DNA of 64,000 nucleotides from Herbiconiux sp. A18JL235 (GCF_040939305.1 NZ_CP162511.1:4130649-4194648); one strand, 5' to 3'. Counted from the first letter of the stretch, positions 42,487 to 51,899 are shown. The notes: generated by a model from the letters alone, not told the origin. Numbers and translations are program-made.

Positions 42487-43830
42487 ATGGCCATCGTGAC
42501 CGTGAGCGCGGCCGTGTCCCACGTGGGCAAGATCCGCTCGAACAACCAGGACTCCGGCTTCGCCGGCGAGACCCTCTTCGCCGTCGCCGACGGCATGGGC
42601 GGGCACGCCGGCGGAGACGTCGCGAGCGCCCTGGCGCTCAAGCGCCTCGCCGAGATCGACGGCGAATACAGCTCCGCCGTCGATGCCGAGTTCGCGCTGC
42701 AGGAAGCCATCGTCGCGGCCAACGCGGTGCTCACCGAGACCGTGTACGAGCATCCGGAGCTCACCGGCATGGGCACGACGCTGTCGGCACTCGTGCGCGT
42801 CGGGCACAGTGTCGCCCTCGCCCACATCGGCGACTCCCGGGTCTACCGCCTGCGCGACGACACCCTCACGCAGATCACCGTCGACCACACCTTCGTGCAG
42901 CGGCTCGTCGACTCCGGGCGCATCACGCCCGAGGAGGCGAAGACGCACCCGAGGCGCTCGGTGCTCATGCGCGTGCTCGGCGACGTCGACGCGGCGCCCG
43001 AGGTCGACCTGCAAGTGATGGACACCCGGCCCGGCGACCGCTGGATGCTCTGCTCCGACGGCCTCTCCGGCGTGGTCGAGCACGACGAGATCGAGGCGAT
43101 CCTGAAAGACTCCATCGCCCCGGCAGACGCCGCGGATGCGCTGGTGAAGTCGAGCCTGGACCACGGCGCCCCCGACAACGTCACCGTCGTCGTGGTCGAC
43201 GTGCACCAGTCGCTCGACACCCCCGAGGTGGAGCCGGTTCTGGTGGGCTCGGCGGCACGGCCGATCGCGTTCGAGCAGTCGTCGGGTCGGCGCACCTCGC
43301 GCATCCCTGGCCTCAGGCTGCACCCGAGGGGCCCCGCCTCCACCGAGCCGAGCCACTTCGAACCGGGCTCGGAGGATTACCTCGACGAGCTCATCGAAGA
43401 AGACCGGCGGCGCAGCCGTCGCCGCAAGATCACCTGGCTGATCGCGGCACTCCTCGCCGTGGCGCTCATCGCCCTGGGTCTCTACGCCGGCTACCGCTGG
43501 ACGCAGACCCGCTACTACGTGGGCGAGTCGAACGGCAACGTCGCCGTCTTCCAGGGTGTGCAGCAAGGGGTCGGCCCCATCCAGCTCTCGCACGTGTTCC
43601 AGGAGACCGACATCCCGACGGATGCTCTCCCCGGTTACACGCAACGCCAGGTCGAGAACACCATCAGCGCCGACTCGGTCACCGCGGCGCTCGACATCGT
43701 GAAGCGCCTGAGCGACACCGCGGCCGAGGGCTCCGAGAGTGGATCGGGCGAGGGCGGGTCGACCGACGGCGGTACGCCGACGCCGACGCCGACGCCGACC
43801 CCGAGCCCGAGCGGGAGCCCCGCACCGTGA
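42487..43830 (+). CDS. pstP: PstP, PP2C-family Ser/Thr phosphatase
   Basis: This 447-residue phosphatase has the PP2C metal motifs: SNNQDSGF, AVADGMGGHAGGDVAS, HIGDSRVYRL, LCSDGLSGVV and GAPDNVTVVVVD. A membrane helix follows at residues about 317-340 and the C-terminus is a Gly/Ser/Thr/Pro-rich extracytoplasmic tail. It reverses the action of PknA/PknB. Its stop overlaps the rodA start by four bases (GTGA). It is the sole phosphatase gene in the operon. Confidence 0.95.
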   Translation: MAIVTVSAAVSHVGKIRSNNQDSGFAGETLFAVADGMGGHAGGDVASALALKRLAEIDGEYSSAVDAEFALQEAIVAANAVLTETVYEHPELTGMGTTLSALVRVGHSVALAHIGDSRVYRLRDDTLTQITVDHTFVQRLVDSGRITPEEAKTHPRRSVLMRVLGDVDAAPEVDLQVMDTRPGDRWMLCSDGLSGVVEHDEIEAILKDSIAPADAADALVKSSLDHGAPDNVTVVVVDVHQSLDTPEVEPVLVGSAARPIAFEQSSGRRTSRIPGLRLHPRGPASTEPSHFEPGSEDYLDELIEEDRRRSRRRKITWLIAALLAVALIALGLYAGYRWTQTRYYVGESNGNVAVFQGVQQGVGPIQLSHVFQETDIPTDALPGYTQRQVENTISADSVTAALDIVKRLSDTAAEGSESGSGEGGSTDGGTPTPTPTPTPSPSGSPAP

Positions 43831-45230
43831 CAGACGCCACAGCTCCGGTGGGCACGGCACCCGCCGCCCCGGCCGCTCCTCCCACCAAGGGGGTGCGACG
43901 CATCCGGGTGCCGCAGAAGCTGCGCAACCTCGAGCTGTTCCTGCTCGTGTTCGTCTGCGCGGTCAACGCCTTCGCCATCGTGCTGGTGCAGTTCGGTGCG
44001 CTCGGCGCCGCCGACGGCACCGTGGTGACCCTGGGTGCCGGGCTGTCGCTGCTCGTGTTCGGGCTGCACATCGCGCTGCGATTCGTGGCGACGAACGCCG
44101 ATCCGTTCATCCTGCCCATCGCGACGCTGCTGAACGGTGTCGGCATCGCGATGATCTACCGCATCGACATCGCCGAGAACCTCACCGGCTGGGAGAGCAC
44201 CGCGGTGCGCCAGGTGGTGTGGAGCGGCATCGCGATCGTGCTGGCGCTCCTCGTCATCGTCGTCATCCGCAACCACCGGGTGCTGCAGCGCTACACCTAC
44301 CTCGCGATGCTCGTGGCCGCGGTGCTCCTGCTGCTGCCGATGCTGCCGGTGATCGGCCAGGAGATCTACGGGGCGCGGGTGTGGATCCACATCGGTGCGT
44401 TCTCGTTCCAGCCCGGTGAGGTGGCGAAGATCGCCCTCGCGGTGTTCTTCGCCGGCTACCTCGTCTCGCGCCGCGACAGCCTGTCGATGGTCGGCACGAA
44501 GGTGCTCGGCATGCGCTTCCCGCGCGCCCGCGACCTCGGCCCCATCCTGGTGCTCTGGGCGATGTCGATGGCGATCATCATCTTCCAGCGCGACCTCGGC
44601 ACGGCGCTCCTGTACTTCGGCCTGTTCGTCGTGATGATCTACGTCGCCACCGGGCGCGCCAGCTGGGTCGTGCTGGGCGTCGGGCTGTTCCTCGTCGGAG
44701 CCGTCGTCGCCGGCCAGGTGCTGGTGTACGTCAACGACAGGTTCACCAACTGGCTCGACGCCTTCAACCCCGCCATCTACGACGAGGTCGGGGGCAGCTA
44801 CCAGTTGGTGCAGGGTCTGTTCGGCCTCGCGAACGGCGGACTCATCGGCACCGGTCTCGGCCGGGGGCGGCCCGACATCACCCCGCTCGCGCAGAGCGAC
44901 TACATCGTCGCCTCGCTCGGTGAGGAGCTCGGGCTCGCCGGCCTGTTCGCGATCTTCGCGCTGCTGCTGCTGTTCGTCTCGCGCGGCTTCCGCATCAGCT
45001 TCGCCGGGCAGGACGACTTCGGCCGTCTGCTCGGCGTGGGGCTGTCGTTCACGGTCGCGCTGCAGTGCTTCATCGTCATCGGCGGTGTCACGAGGGTCAT
45101 CCCCCTCACCGGTCTCACCACGCCGTTCATGGCGGCGGGCGGCTCCTCGCTCGTGGCGAACTGGATCATCGTCGGACTGCTGCTGCGCCTGTCGGACACA
45201 GTGCGCAATCAGCCGAGGCTGGTGATCTAG
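43827..45230 (+). CDS. rodA: RodA-type peptidoglycan glycosyltransferase (FtsW/RodA/SpoVE family)
   Basis: This 467-residue protein has about ten to twelve membrane helices and SEDS motifs: GARVWIHIGAFSFQPGEVAKIALA, IIIFQRDLGTALLYFGL and the C-terminal GLTTPFMAAGGSSLVANW. SEDS proteins polymerise lipid II glycan with a class B PBP, here PbpA. A charged 30-residue N-terminal tail (KGVRRIRVPQK) may be a kinase target. The GTG at 43827 overlaps the pstP stop. A longer open frame to the left is not coding and covers fhaB and pstP in another frame. Confidence 0.95.
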   Translation: MTDATAPVGTAPAAPAAPPTKGVRRIRVPQKLRNLELFLLVFVCAVNAFAIVLVQFGALGAADGTVVTLGAGLSLLVFGLHIALRFVATNADPFILPIATLLNGVGIAMIYRIDIAENLTGWESTAVRQVVWSGIAIVLALLVIVVIRNHRVLQRYTYLAMLVAAVLLLLPMLPVIGQEIYGARVWIHIGAFSFQPGEVAKIALAVFFAGYLVSRRDSLSMVGTKVLGMRFPRARDLGPILVLWAMSMAIIIFQRDLGTALLYFGLFVVMIYVATGRASWVVLGVGLFLVGAVVAGQVLVYVNDRFTNWLDAFNPAIYDEVGGSYQLVQGLFGLANGGLIGTGLGRGRPDITPLAQSDYIVASLGEELGLAGLFAIFALLLLFVSRGFRISFAGQDDFGRLLGVGLSFTVALQCFIVIGGVTRVIPLTGLTTPFMAAGGSSLVANWIIVGLLLRLSDTVRNQPRLVI

Positions 45231-45234
45231 AGAC

Positions 45235-46686
45235 GTGACCCGTGAACTCAAACGCGTGAGCGTGGTCGTCTTCCTCATGTTCGCGACCCTGTTCGTGTCG
45301 ACGACGATCATCCAGTTCTTCCAAGCCGACAATCTCTCGAGCGACGCCAGGAACGCCCGCACCATCTACGCCAGCTACGACACCGAGCGCGGCCCCATCC
45401 TCGTCGACGGGCAGCCGATCGCCGTCTCGGTGCCCACCACCGACGAGTTCAAGTACCAGCGCACCTACCCGAACGGCCCGCTCTACAGCGCCGTCACGGG
45501 CTACTACACGCTCGGCCAGGGGTCGAGCCAGATCGAGCAGGCGCTGAACGACTACCTCTCGGGAACCAGCGACTCGCAGTTCCTCGACTACCTCAACCGC
45601 CTGGTCACCGGCCAGAACCCCCAGGGCGCCTCGGTCGAGCTCACCATCGACCCCGTGCTGCAGCAGGCCGCCTACGACGCGCTCGGCAGCTACCAGGGCG
45701 CCGTGGTGGCGATCGAGCCGGCCACCGGGCGCATCCTCGCGATGGTCTCCAAGCCCGACTACGACCCCAACACCCTCGCCGTGCACGACAGCCAGCAGGT
45801 GCTCGACACCTACGACCAGCTGCTCGCCGCCCCCGGCGACCCGCTCATCAACAAGACCATCAACGACCTGAACCCGCCCGGGTCGACGTTCAAGATCGTC
45901 ACCACCTCGGCGGCCGTGCAGACCGCCGGCCTCGACGTGAACCACACCGAGCCGAACCTCGCGCGCCTGCAGCTGCCCGGCTCCGACTCGACCGTCGCCA
46001 ACGCCGGCGGCGGCACCTGCGGCGGGGGCGACACTGTGACCATCCAGACCGCCTTCGTGCTCTCCTGCAACATCCCCGTGGCCGAGCTCGGCATGGAGAT
46101 GGGCGAGCCGGCCCTGGCCGACATGGCGAAGGCCTTCGGCTTCGGCTCGGAGCTGTCGGTGCCGATGGATGTCTCGACCAGCGTGTTCCCGCGCGGTCTC
46201 GACGACGCGCAGCTCGCGCTGGCCTCGTTCGGGCAGGGCAGCGATGTGGCTACGCCCATCCAGGTGGCGATGCTCTCGGCAGCGGTGGCGAACGGAGGAA
46301 AGCTGATGACACCGACTCTCGTCGACGAGATCAGGGCGCCTGATCTCAGTCTTCTCCAGGGCTTCGAGGCGAAGGAGTTCGGCACCCCGCTGACTTCGGT
46401 AACAGCTTCGACACTTTCCGGGCTCATGGTCGAGGCCGTCGAGAGCGGCGCGGCGACTAATGCAAGAATAGACGGGGTCAGTGTGGCCGGTAAGACCGGG
46501 ACCGCGGAGAACGGGGAGGGCGATCCCTACACCCTGTGGTTCACCGGATTCGCTCCTGCAGACAATCCTCGGATCGCCGTCGCAGTCGTCGTCGAAGACG
46601 GCGGCGGGATGGGCCAGGACGGTACGGGGAACGAACTAGCCGCACCGATCGCGAAACGAGTACTAGAGGCGGGCTTGAGTAAATGA
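45235..46686 (+). CDS. pbpA: PbpA, class B penicillin-binding protein
   Basis: This 483-residue PBP has an N-terminal membrane anchor (VSVVVFLMFATLFVST), a dimerisation domain, then the transpeptidase domain with S-x-x-K STFK (Ser217), SCN (Ser277) and KTGT (Lys420). It cross-links peptidoglycan made by RodA. In mycobacteria PknB phosphorylates PbpA. The GTG at 45235 follows rodA by four bases. The ATG of pknA overlaps its stop. No unusual insert. Confidence 0.95.
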   Translation: MTRELKRVSVVVFLMFATLFVSTTIIQFFQADNLSSDARNARTIYASYDTERGPILVDGQPIAVSVPTTDEFKYQRTYPNGPLYSAVTGYYTLGQGSSQIEQALNDYLSGTSDSQFLDYLNRLVTGQNPQGASVELTIDPVLQQAAYDALGSYQGAVVAIEPATGRILAMVSKPDYDPNTLAVHDSQQVLDTYDQLLAAPGDPLINKTINDLNPPGSTFKIVTTSAAVQTAGLDVNHTEPNLARLQLPGSDSTVANAGGGTCGGGDTVTIQTAFVLSCNIPVAELGMEMGEPALADMAKAFGFGSELSVPMDVSTSVFPRGLDDAQLALASFGQGSDVATPIQVAMLSAAVANGGKLMTPTLVDEIRAPDLSLLQGFEAKEFGTPLTSVTASTLSGLMVEAVESGAATNARIDGVSVAGKTGTAENGEGDPYTLWFTGFAPADNPRIAVAVVVEDGGGMGQDGTGNELAAPIAKRVLEAGLSK

Positions 46687-48476
46687 GACCCACAGCAGGG
46701 GTGACCTTCGGGGGCCGGTACGAGCTGTCCAATCGCATCGCGATCGGGGGCATGGGCGAGGTCTGGCAGGCCACCGATCTCGTGATCGGGCGCACCGTCG
46801 CCATCAAGATCCTGAAAGACGAGTACCTCGGCGACCCGGGCTTCCTCGAGCGCTTCCGCGCCGAGGCCCGTCACGCCGCCCTCGTCAACCACGAGGGCAT
46901 CGCCAACGTCTTCGACTACGGCGAGGAGGAGGGCAGCGCCTACCTCGTCATGGAACTCGTTCCCGGCGAGGCGCTCTCCACCATCCTCGAGCGCGAGCAC
47001 GTGCTCTCCACCGACCGCGTGCTCGACATCATCGCGCAGACCGCGCTGGCCCTGCAGGCGGCGCACGCCGCCGGGCTCGTGCACCGCGACATCAAGCCGG
47101 GCAACCTCCTCATCACGCCCGACGGGCGGGTGAAGATCACCGACTTCGGCATCGCCCGCATCGCCGACCAGGTGCCGCTCACCGCCACCGGTCAGGTGAT
47201 GGGCACCGTGCAGTACCTCTCGCCCGAGCAGGCGAGCGGTCAGCCGGCGTCGCCGACCACCGACATCTACTCGCTCGGCATCGTGGCGTACGAGTGCCTC
47301 GCGGGCAAGCGCCCCTTCACCGGCGAGTCGCAGGTCGCCATCGCCATGGCGCAGATCAACGAGACCCCTCCCGACCTGCCGACCACGGTGGCGGCGCCGG
47401 TGCGCAACCTCGTGCTCTCCTGCATCGCGAAGAAGCCCGACGAGCGCCCCTCCTCCACCAGCGCCCTCGCGCGGGCCGCGATGGCCCTGCGTCGCGGCGA
47501 CATCGCCTCGGCGGCGGCGGCCGTGCCCGCCGTGCTCGGCAACGAGCCCCTGCCGCCCACCGTCGCGACCACGGTGATGCCCTCGCCCGGCAGCACCCAG
47601 GCGACAACCGTGCTCTCGCAGCCCCCGGCGGCAGCGGCAGCCCCTCCTTTCGCGGGTCTTCCCCCGTCGGCAGCGGCCGAGGAGGAGGAGCCCAAGAAGC
47701 GCAGCCCGTGGACGTGGCCGCTCATCGTGCTCATCATCATCCTGGCGCTCGTGCTCGTCGGCACGATCGTCGCCTTGGTGTTCCAGGGCAACGGCAGCGG
47801 GGCCCCCGCGACGACACCCGCCAGCACGGCGTCGAACACGCCGAGCAACACGCCCACGTCGACCTCCCCCACTCCGACCCCGAGCCCCACCACGGTCGCC
47901 GTGAGCGAGGCGGAGCTGAAGGGCAAGTCATTCGACGAGGCCGCCGGCATCCTCGAAGGCATGGGCCTCAGCGCCGCCCGCGTGGCCGGAAACCCGGCTC
48001 CGGCCGCCGACCAGGTCGACATCGTGTATCAGGCCACCCCGGTCGGCAACGTGAAGATCGGCACCACGGTGTCGCTCACCGTGTACACCGACGTCATCGT
48101 TCCGGATGCTCCGACCACCTCGCCGACCGCCGGCCAGGGCGTCTCGGGCGACACGGTTCCGGTGAACGGCGTCTTCACGGTGAACTGGGTCTCGTACAGC
48201 TGCCCCTCCGGCACCACGCTCAGCGGGTACGCGGTGGAGGCCACGGGAGCCACGGTCACCACCCCACCGTCGGGCACCACGGCGCAGGCGTCGCTAACCG
48301 CGACCGGTGAGGCAGGCTCATCCATCGAGGTGAAGTACAGCGCGAGCTGCTCCGGCTCTGCCTCCGGCCTGTCGCCCGCGCTCGTGCTCACCATCGAGAA
48401 CAGCCAGCCCACCAACCCCGGGAACGGAAACGGCAACGGGAACGGCAACGGCAACGGCGGCGAGAACGGCCAGTGA
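46683..48476 (+). CDS. pknA: PknA, transmembrane Ser/Thr kinase with a single PASTA-like domain
   Basis: This 597-residue kinase has a complete catalytic domain (Gly loop IAIGGMGEVW, VAIK, HRDIKPGN with Asp136, DFG, GTVQYLSPEQ) at residues about 10-270, an Ala/Pro-rich juxtamembrane part, a membrane helix at about 343-367, one PASTA-like extracytoplasmic domain at about 405-472, a beta-rich segment and a Gly/Asn-rich tail of repeated GNGN units. Mycobacterial PknA lacks PASTA, so the extension is notable. The ATG overlaps the pbpA stop (ATGA) and pknB overlaps its stop. Confidence 0.94.
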   Translation: MRPTAGVTFGGRYELSNRIAIGGMGEVWQATDLVIGRTVAIKILKDEYLGDPGFLERFRAEARHAALVNHEGIANVFDYGEEEGSAYLVMELVPGEALSTILEREHVLSTDRVLDIIAQTALALQAAHAAGLVHRDIKPGNLLITPDGRVKITDFGIARIADQVPLTATGQVMGTVQYLSPEQASGQPASPTTDIYSLGIVAYECLAGKRPFTGESQVAIAMAQINETPPDLPTTVAAPVRNLVLSCIAKKPDERPSSTSALARAAMALRRGDIASAAAAVPAVLGNEPLPPTVATTVMPSPGSTQATTVLSQPPAAAAAPPFAGLPPSAAAEEEEPKKRSPWTWPLIVLIIILALVLVGTIVALVFQGNGSGAPATTPASTASNTPSNTPTSTSPTPTPSPTTVAVSEAELKGKSFDEAAGILEGMGLSAARVAGNPAPAADQVDIVYQATPVGNVKIGTTVSLTVYTDVIVPDAPTTSPTAGQGVSGDTVPVNGVFTVNWVSYSCPSGTTLSGYAVEATGATVTTPPSGTTAQASLTATGEAGSSIEVKYSASCSGSASGLSPALVLTIENSQPTNPGNGNGNGNGNGNGGENGQ

Positions 48477-50167
48477 CCGACGAAACCCGACTCCTCGCGG
48501 GGAGGTACCGGCTCGGTGAGCTGATCGGCCGCGGCGGCATGTCGAACGTCTACTCGGGGCGCGACGAGCGTCTCGGGCGCCAGGTCGCGATCAAGCTGCT
48601 GAAGTCGTCGCTCGCCGGCGACCCGGTGTTCCGCACCCGCTTCAGGCAGGAGGCGCAGGCCGCGTCGCGCATGGCGCACCCCACGATCGTGCGTGTGTTC
48701 GACGCCGGGGAGGAGCGGGTCGCCGAAGCCGGCGGCTTCGAGGGCATCGTCCCGTTCATCGTGATGGAGTTCGTCGAGGGCAAACTCCTCAAAGATCTCA
48801 TCAAGGAGGGCCCGGTCGACTCGGCCGAGGCCATCCGCATCACCGAGGGCATCCTCACCGCCCTGGAGTACTCCCACCGCGCCGGTGTCGTGCACCGCGA
48901 CATCAAGCCGGGCAACGTGATGGTCACCCACGGCGGCCAGGTGAAGGTGATGGACTTCGGCATCGCCCGTGCCATCTCCGATTCCTCGGCCACGGTCGCG
49001 CAGACCACCGCCATCCTCGGCACCGCCCAGTACTTCTCGCCCGAGCAGGCCCGCGGGGAGTCGGTCGACGCCCGCACCGACCTGTACTCGACCGGCGTCG
49101 TGCTGTTCGAGATGCTGACCGGCGAGCCCCCCTTCAGAGGCGAGACCCCGGTCGCCGTCGCCTACCAGCACGTCTCCGAGATGCCGGTGGCACCGTCGAG
49201 CATCAACCCCTTGGTGTCGCCCGCCATCGATCAGGTGGTGCTGCACGCCCTGGCCAAAGACCGGTTCGCGCGCTTCCAGAGCGCCGTCGAGTTCCGGGCC
49301 GACCTCGAGGTCGCCGGCGCCGGCAAGATCCCCTCGAAGCGGCTGCCGGCCGAAGACTTCCAGTCCTCTCTGTTCGGCGCACCGCCGAGCCTCACGCAGG
49401 GCAACGAGTCGGCGCTCACCCAGCTCGCCGGCGACGACGAGTACTCGGTGCGCACCCAGTCGCGGCCGCCCGTGGTGTGGATCTGGGCGGGAATCGCCTC
49501 GGTCGCCGTCATCCTCGTCGCCATCGTGTTCTGGGTGCTCACCCTGCAGCCGACGGATGCGCTCCCCTCCACGTCGAGGGAGGTGCCGAACGTGAGCGGC
49601 CAGAGCTTCGAAGCCGCAGACGCCACGCTGCAGCAGCTCGATCTCGTGACCCAGCGCTTCGACGTCAACAGCGACACCGTCGCGGCAGGCCAGGTGGTCG
49701 AGACCGACCCGGCCGCGGGAACGATCGTGAGCCCCGGTACCGTCATCGAGGTGCGGGTCTCTCTCGGCAAGCAGGCGGTCGCGGTGCCCGATGTGAAGGG
49801 CACAGCCGCCACCGACGCGGCGTCGACGCTTTCCGGCGCCGGCTTCGTGGTGGGGCAGACCATCAAGGAGAACTCCCCCGACGTGCCGGCCGACATCGTC
49901 ATCCGCACCGATCCCGAGGCGGGAACCGATTCCTTCTCGGGCGACACCATCGACCTCGTCGTCTCCACCGGCCTCGTCACCGTTCCCGACCTCACGGGGC
50001 TCGGCATCAACGATGCGGATGCGCGGCTCACCGCCGACGGCATCCCGGTCACCAGGCAGCCCGTCACGGGATGCCAGCCCAATGAGCTCAACACGGTGCG
50101 CAGTCAGTCGGCGATGGGCGACCTCGCCCAGAAGTCTCCGGTGACGCTCACCTTCTGTGCGAGCTGA
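48473..50167 (+). CDS. pknB: PknB, transmembrane Ser/Thr kinase with three PASTA domains
   Basis: This 564-residue kinase has Gly loop IGRGGMSNVY, VAIKLL, HRDIKPGN with Asp143, DFG, and GTAQYFSPEQ. A membrane helix is at about 336-358. Three PASTA domains follow, starting near residues 371, 437 and 503 (VPNVSGQS, VPDVKGTA, VPDLTGLG), ending with a Cys pair in the last 30 residues. PASTA domains bind muropeptides or lipid II, coupling the kinase to growth. The GTG at 48473 overlaps the pknA stop. The mycobacterial PknB has four PASTA domains, so this one is short by one. Confidence 0.95.
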   Translation: MTDETRLLAGRYRLGELIGRGGMSNVYSGRDERLGRQVAIKLLKSSLAGDPVFRTRFRQEAQAASRMAHPTIVRVFDAGEERVAEAGGFEGIVPFIVMEFVEGKLLKDLIKEGPVDSAEAIRITEGILTALEYSHRAGVVHRDIKPGNVMVTHGGQVKVMDFGIARAISDSSATVAQTTAILGTAQYFSPEQARGESVDARTDLYSTGVVLFEMLTGEPPFRGETPVAVAYQHVSEMPVAPSSINPLVSPAIDQVVLHALAKDRFARFQSAVEFRADLEVAGAGKIPSKRLPAEDFQSSLFGAPPSLTQGNESALTQLAGDDEYSVRTQSRPPVVWIWAGIASVAVILVAIVFWVLTLQPTDALPSTSREVPNVSGQSFEAADATLQQLDLVTQRFDVNSDTVAAGQVVETDPAAGTIVSPGTVIEVRVSLGKQAVAVPDVKGTAATDAASTLSGAGFVVGQTIKENSPDVPADIVIRTDPEAGTDSFSGDTIDLVVSTGLVTVPDLTGLGINDADARLTADGIPVTRQPVTGCQPNELNTVRSQSAMGDLAQKSPVTLTFCAS

Positions 50168-50205
50168 ACCGCGCACCAGGGCCCTCACCGAACGTCGTCG
50201 TCATT

Positions 50206-50229
50206 CCACAGCCTGCGGATGGGCTGTGG
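50206..50229. terminator. Hairpin between convergent pknB and trpG
   Basis: CCACAGCC (50206-50213) and GGCTGTGG (50222-50229) form a perfect eight-pair stem with an eight-base loop, 39 bases after pknB and 34 before the trpG stop. No clear T tract follows. Confidence 0.4.
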
Positions 50230-50233
50230 ATAA
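50225..50233. promoter_or_regulatory. DnaA box
   Basis: TGTGGATAA, the reverse complement of the TTATCCACA DnaA consensus, overlaps the right arm of the hairpin. Another perfect copy set lies 2 kb away after crgA. Confidence 0.5.
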
Positions 50234-50262
50234 CCAGGCGAGGTGAGTGCTCGCAGCCGCCG

Positions 50263-50901
50263 TCAGACGGCGCGCAGGAGGGGGTTGAGCGAGGCAGCGC
50301 GCTCCGGTGCCTCCTCGAGCCCGGCTGCGGCGAGCCAGTTCCCCAGCATGCGGTAGCCCCCCTCGGTGAGCACCGACTCCGGGTGGAACTGCACGCCGTA
50401 CACCGGGGCGCTCACATGGCGAAGACCCATGATGACGCCGCCGTCGGTACGGGAGGTGACCACCAATGAGTCGGGCACCGTGCCGTCGACGACGGCCAGC
50501 GAGTGATAGCGGGTCGCCGTGAACCCGTCGGGCACGCCGTCGTAGAAGGCGCTGTCGTCGTGCCTGATGACCGAGGTCTTGCCGTGCATGAGCTCCTCGG
50601 CGTTGGTGACCGTCGCCCCGAGGGCCTCCGCGATGGCCTGGTGGCCGAGGCACACTCCGAGCAACGGCTTGCCTGCATCGAGAGCGGCGAGCACGACCGG
50701 AATCGACACTCCCGCCTCGGAGGGCTTGCCGGGCCCGGGCGACACGAGCACCGCGTCGTACCCGGAGATCGTCTCGGCGGCGTCGGCGGCGTCGAACGAG
50801 TCGTTGCGAACCACCTCGGTGTCGGCGCCCAGCTGCTGCAGATAGCCGTTCAGCGTGTAGACGAAGCTGTCGTAGTTGTCGATGACGAGAACGCGGGTCA
50901 T
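50263..50901 (-). CDS. Glutamine amidotransferase, anthranilate / aminodeoxychorismate synthase component II
   Basis: This 212-residue class I glutamine amidotransferase has the catalytic triad: GVCLGHQAI with the nucleophilic Cys near residue 83, and FHPESVL with His and Glu near the C-terminus. It supplies ammonia to the chorismate-using large subunit, which is not in the window. A trpG- or pabA-type gene lies here in most actinomycetes next to pknB. The ATG at 50901 overlaps the stop of the small membrane-protein gene (ATGA) and follows a GGTGGAG ribosome site. Confidence 0.9.
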   Translation of the reverse strand: MTRVLVIDNYDSFVYTLNGYLQQLGADTEVVRNDSFDAADAAETISGYDAVLVSPGPGKPSEAGVSIPVVLAALDAGKPLLGVCLGHQAIAEALGATVTNAEELMHGKTSVIRHDDSAFYDGVPDGFTATRYHSLAVVDGTVPDSLVVTSRTDGGVIMGLRHVSAPVYGVQFHPESVLTEGGYRMLGNWLAAAGLEEAPERAASLNPLLRAV

Positions 50902-51059
50902 TGCTCCACCGTGACATCCTGCGAGGGCGCCGTCAACTGATCGATCCACGGGAAGACCCAGAAGGCCAGCACGGCCAGCACCGCCACCACCAGAACGATG
51001 ACGATGAGGATGCGCAGCCACAAGGGGCCTGGGATGAGGCGCCAGAGCGCTGCGTACAT
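50898..51059 (-). CDS. Small single-helix membrane protein, 53 residues
   Basis: This 53-residue protein is a single membrane helix (LRILIVIVLVVAVLAVLAFWVF) with a short charged N-terminus (MYAALWRLIPGP) and the tail IDQLTAPSQDVTVEQ. It sits exactly between srtE (two bases after its stop) and the amidotransferase gene, which it overlaps by four bases. It is conserved in position in related actinomycetes to my recollection, but no function is known. It might be a small subunit or chaperone for the sortase or divisome. Confidence 0.6.
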   Translation of the reverse strand: MYAALWRLIPGPLWLRILIVIVLVVAVLAVLAFWVFPWIDQLTAPSQDVTVEQ

Positions 51060-51061
51060 GG

Positions 51062-51892
51062 TCAGGCTCCTACGAGTCCGGAGAGGGCGGCCGGTGCGCC
51101 GGCCGAGCGGGGAGTCCAGTCGGTGAGCACGCCGTAGGCGATGATGCGTTCGGACGCGATGTAGAGCGGGTTGCAGCTCGTGAGCGTGATGATGCGGTCG
51201 GTGGGCGTGGCGCCCTCCACCTGCGGCACGGGGTCGATGACCCCGACACCATAGGGAGTCACGTACTCCAGGCCGCGGAAGGTGTAGGTGTACCACCCGT
51301 CCTGGGTCTCGATGTAGATCTTGTCGCCGACCGTGAGCTCATTGATCTTGAGGAAGGGGCTGCCCCAGCCGTCGCGGTGCGCGGCGATGGCGAAGTTCCC
51401 CACCTCGCCGGGCATCTGGGTGGTGGAGTAGTGACCGGCTCCACCCTTGTTGAGCACCGACTTGGGGTCGACGCCCTGCGCGATGGTCTTCTTGAAATCG
51501 GAGCCGAAGCGCGGCACGTACATCACCGCGAAGTCTTCGGTGTCGGCCGGAGCCTCGAGGCCTGTCGCCGGCGGCTCGCCGTAGGCGAAGGCGGTCGTCG
51601 CCGTCGGGTCGGTCGCGGGTGCGGAGGCCTGGGGTGAGGGAACCGAGCCCGCGTCGCCCTGCTCGGCCCAGGTCTCGGAGAGCGAGCCGGCGTCGGAGGA
51701 CTGCTGATTGCTCAGCAGGATGCCGTTCAGCGAGAACTGCCAGCCGAGGAACAGCAGCACGAGCACGCCGGCGGTGATGAGCAGCTCACCGGCTACCCCG
51801 ACGATGCGGTTCACGAGGCTGCGCTTGCGGCGGCGAGGGCGGCGGAGCGGGGGTTCGTCATCGACGGAGATGGCGGCCCGCTCTTCGGTCAT
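51062..51892 (-). CDS. Class E sortase
   Basis: This 276-residue sortase has a membrane helix at about 25-50, a Ser/Ala/Thr-rich linker and the catalytic beta-barrel with His in AAHRDGWGSPF, Cys in TLTSCNPLY and Arg in SERIIAYG. The TLTSCNP-x(n)-R pattern with LTSC is the class E signature of high-GC Gram-positives, which recognise LAxTG. The surface protein at 38206-39360 ends with LAQTG. The ATG at 51892 has TAGGAT seven bases upstream; a longer frame to 51952 starts with non-conserved residues. The protein is encoded first in a three-gene run with the small membrane protein and the amidotransferase. Confidence 0.9.
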   Translation of the reverse strand: MTEERAAISVDDEPPLRRPRRRKRSLVNRIVGVAGELLITAGVLVLLFLGWQFSLNGILLSNQQSSDAGSLSETWAEQGDAGSVPSPQASAPATDPTATTAFAYGEPPATGLEAPADTEDFAVMYVPRFGSDFKKTIAQGVDPKSVLNKGGAGHYSTTQMPGEVGNFAIAAHRDGWGSPFLKINELTVGDKIYIETQDGWYTYTFRGLEYVTPYGVGVIDPVPQVEGATPTDRIITLTSCNPLYIASERIIAYGVLTDWTPRSAGAPAALSGLVGA

Positions 51893-51899
51893 GAGAGCA

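Noticed and set aside
41946..43826. Open frame extending rodA leftward to 1094 residues
   Set aside because: This region is covered by fhaB and pstP in their real frames; the extension is Arg/His-rich and matches no family.
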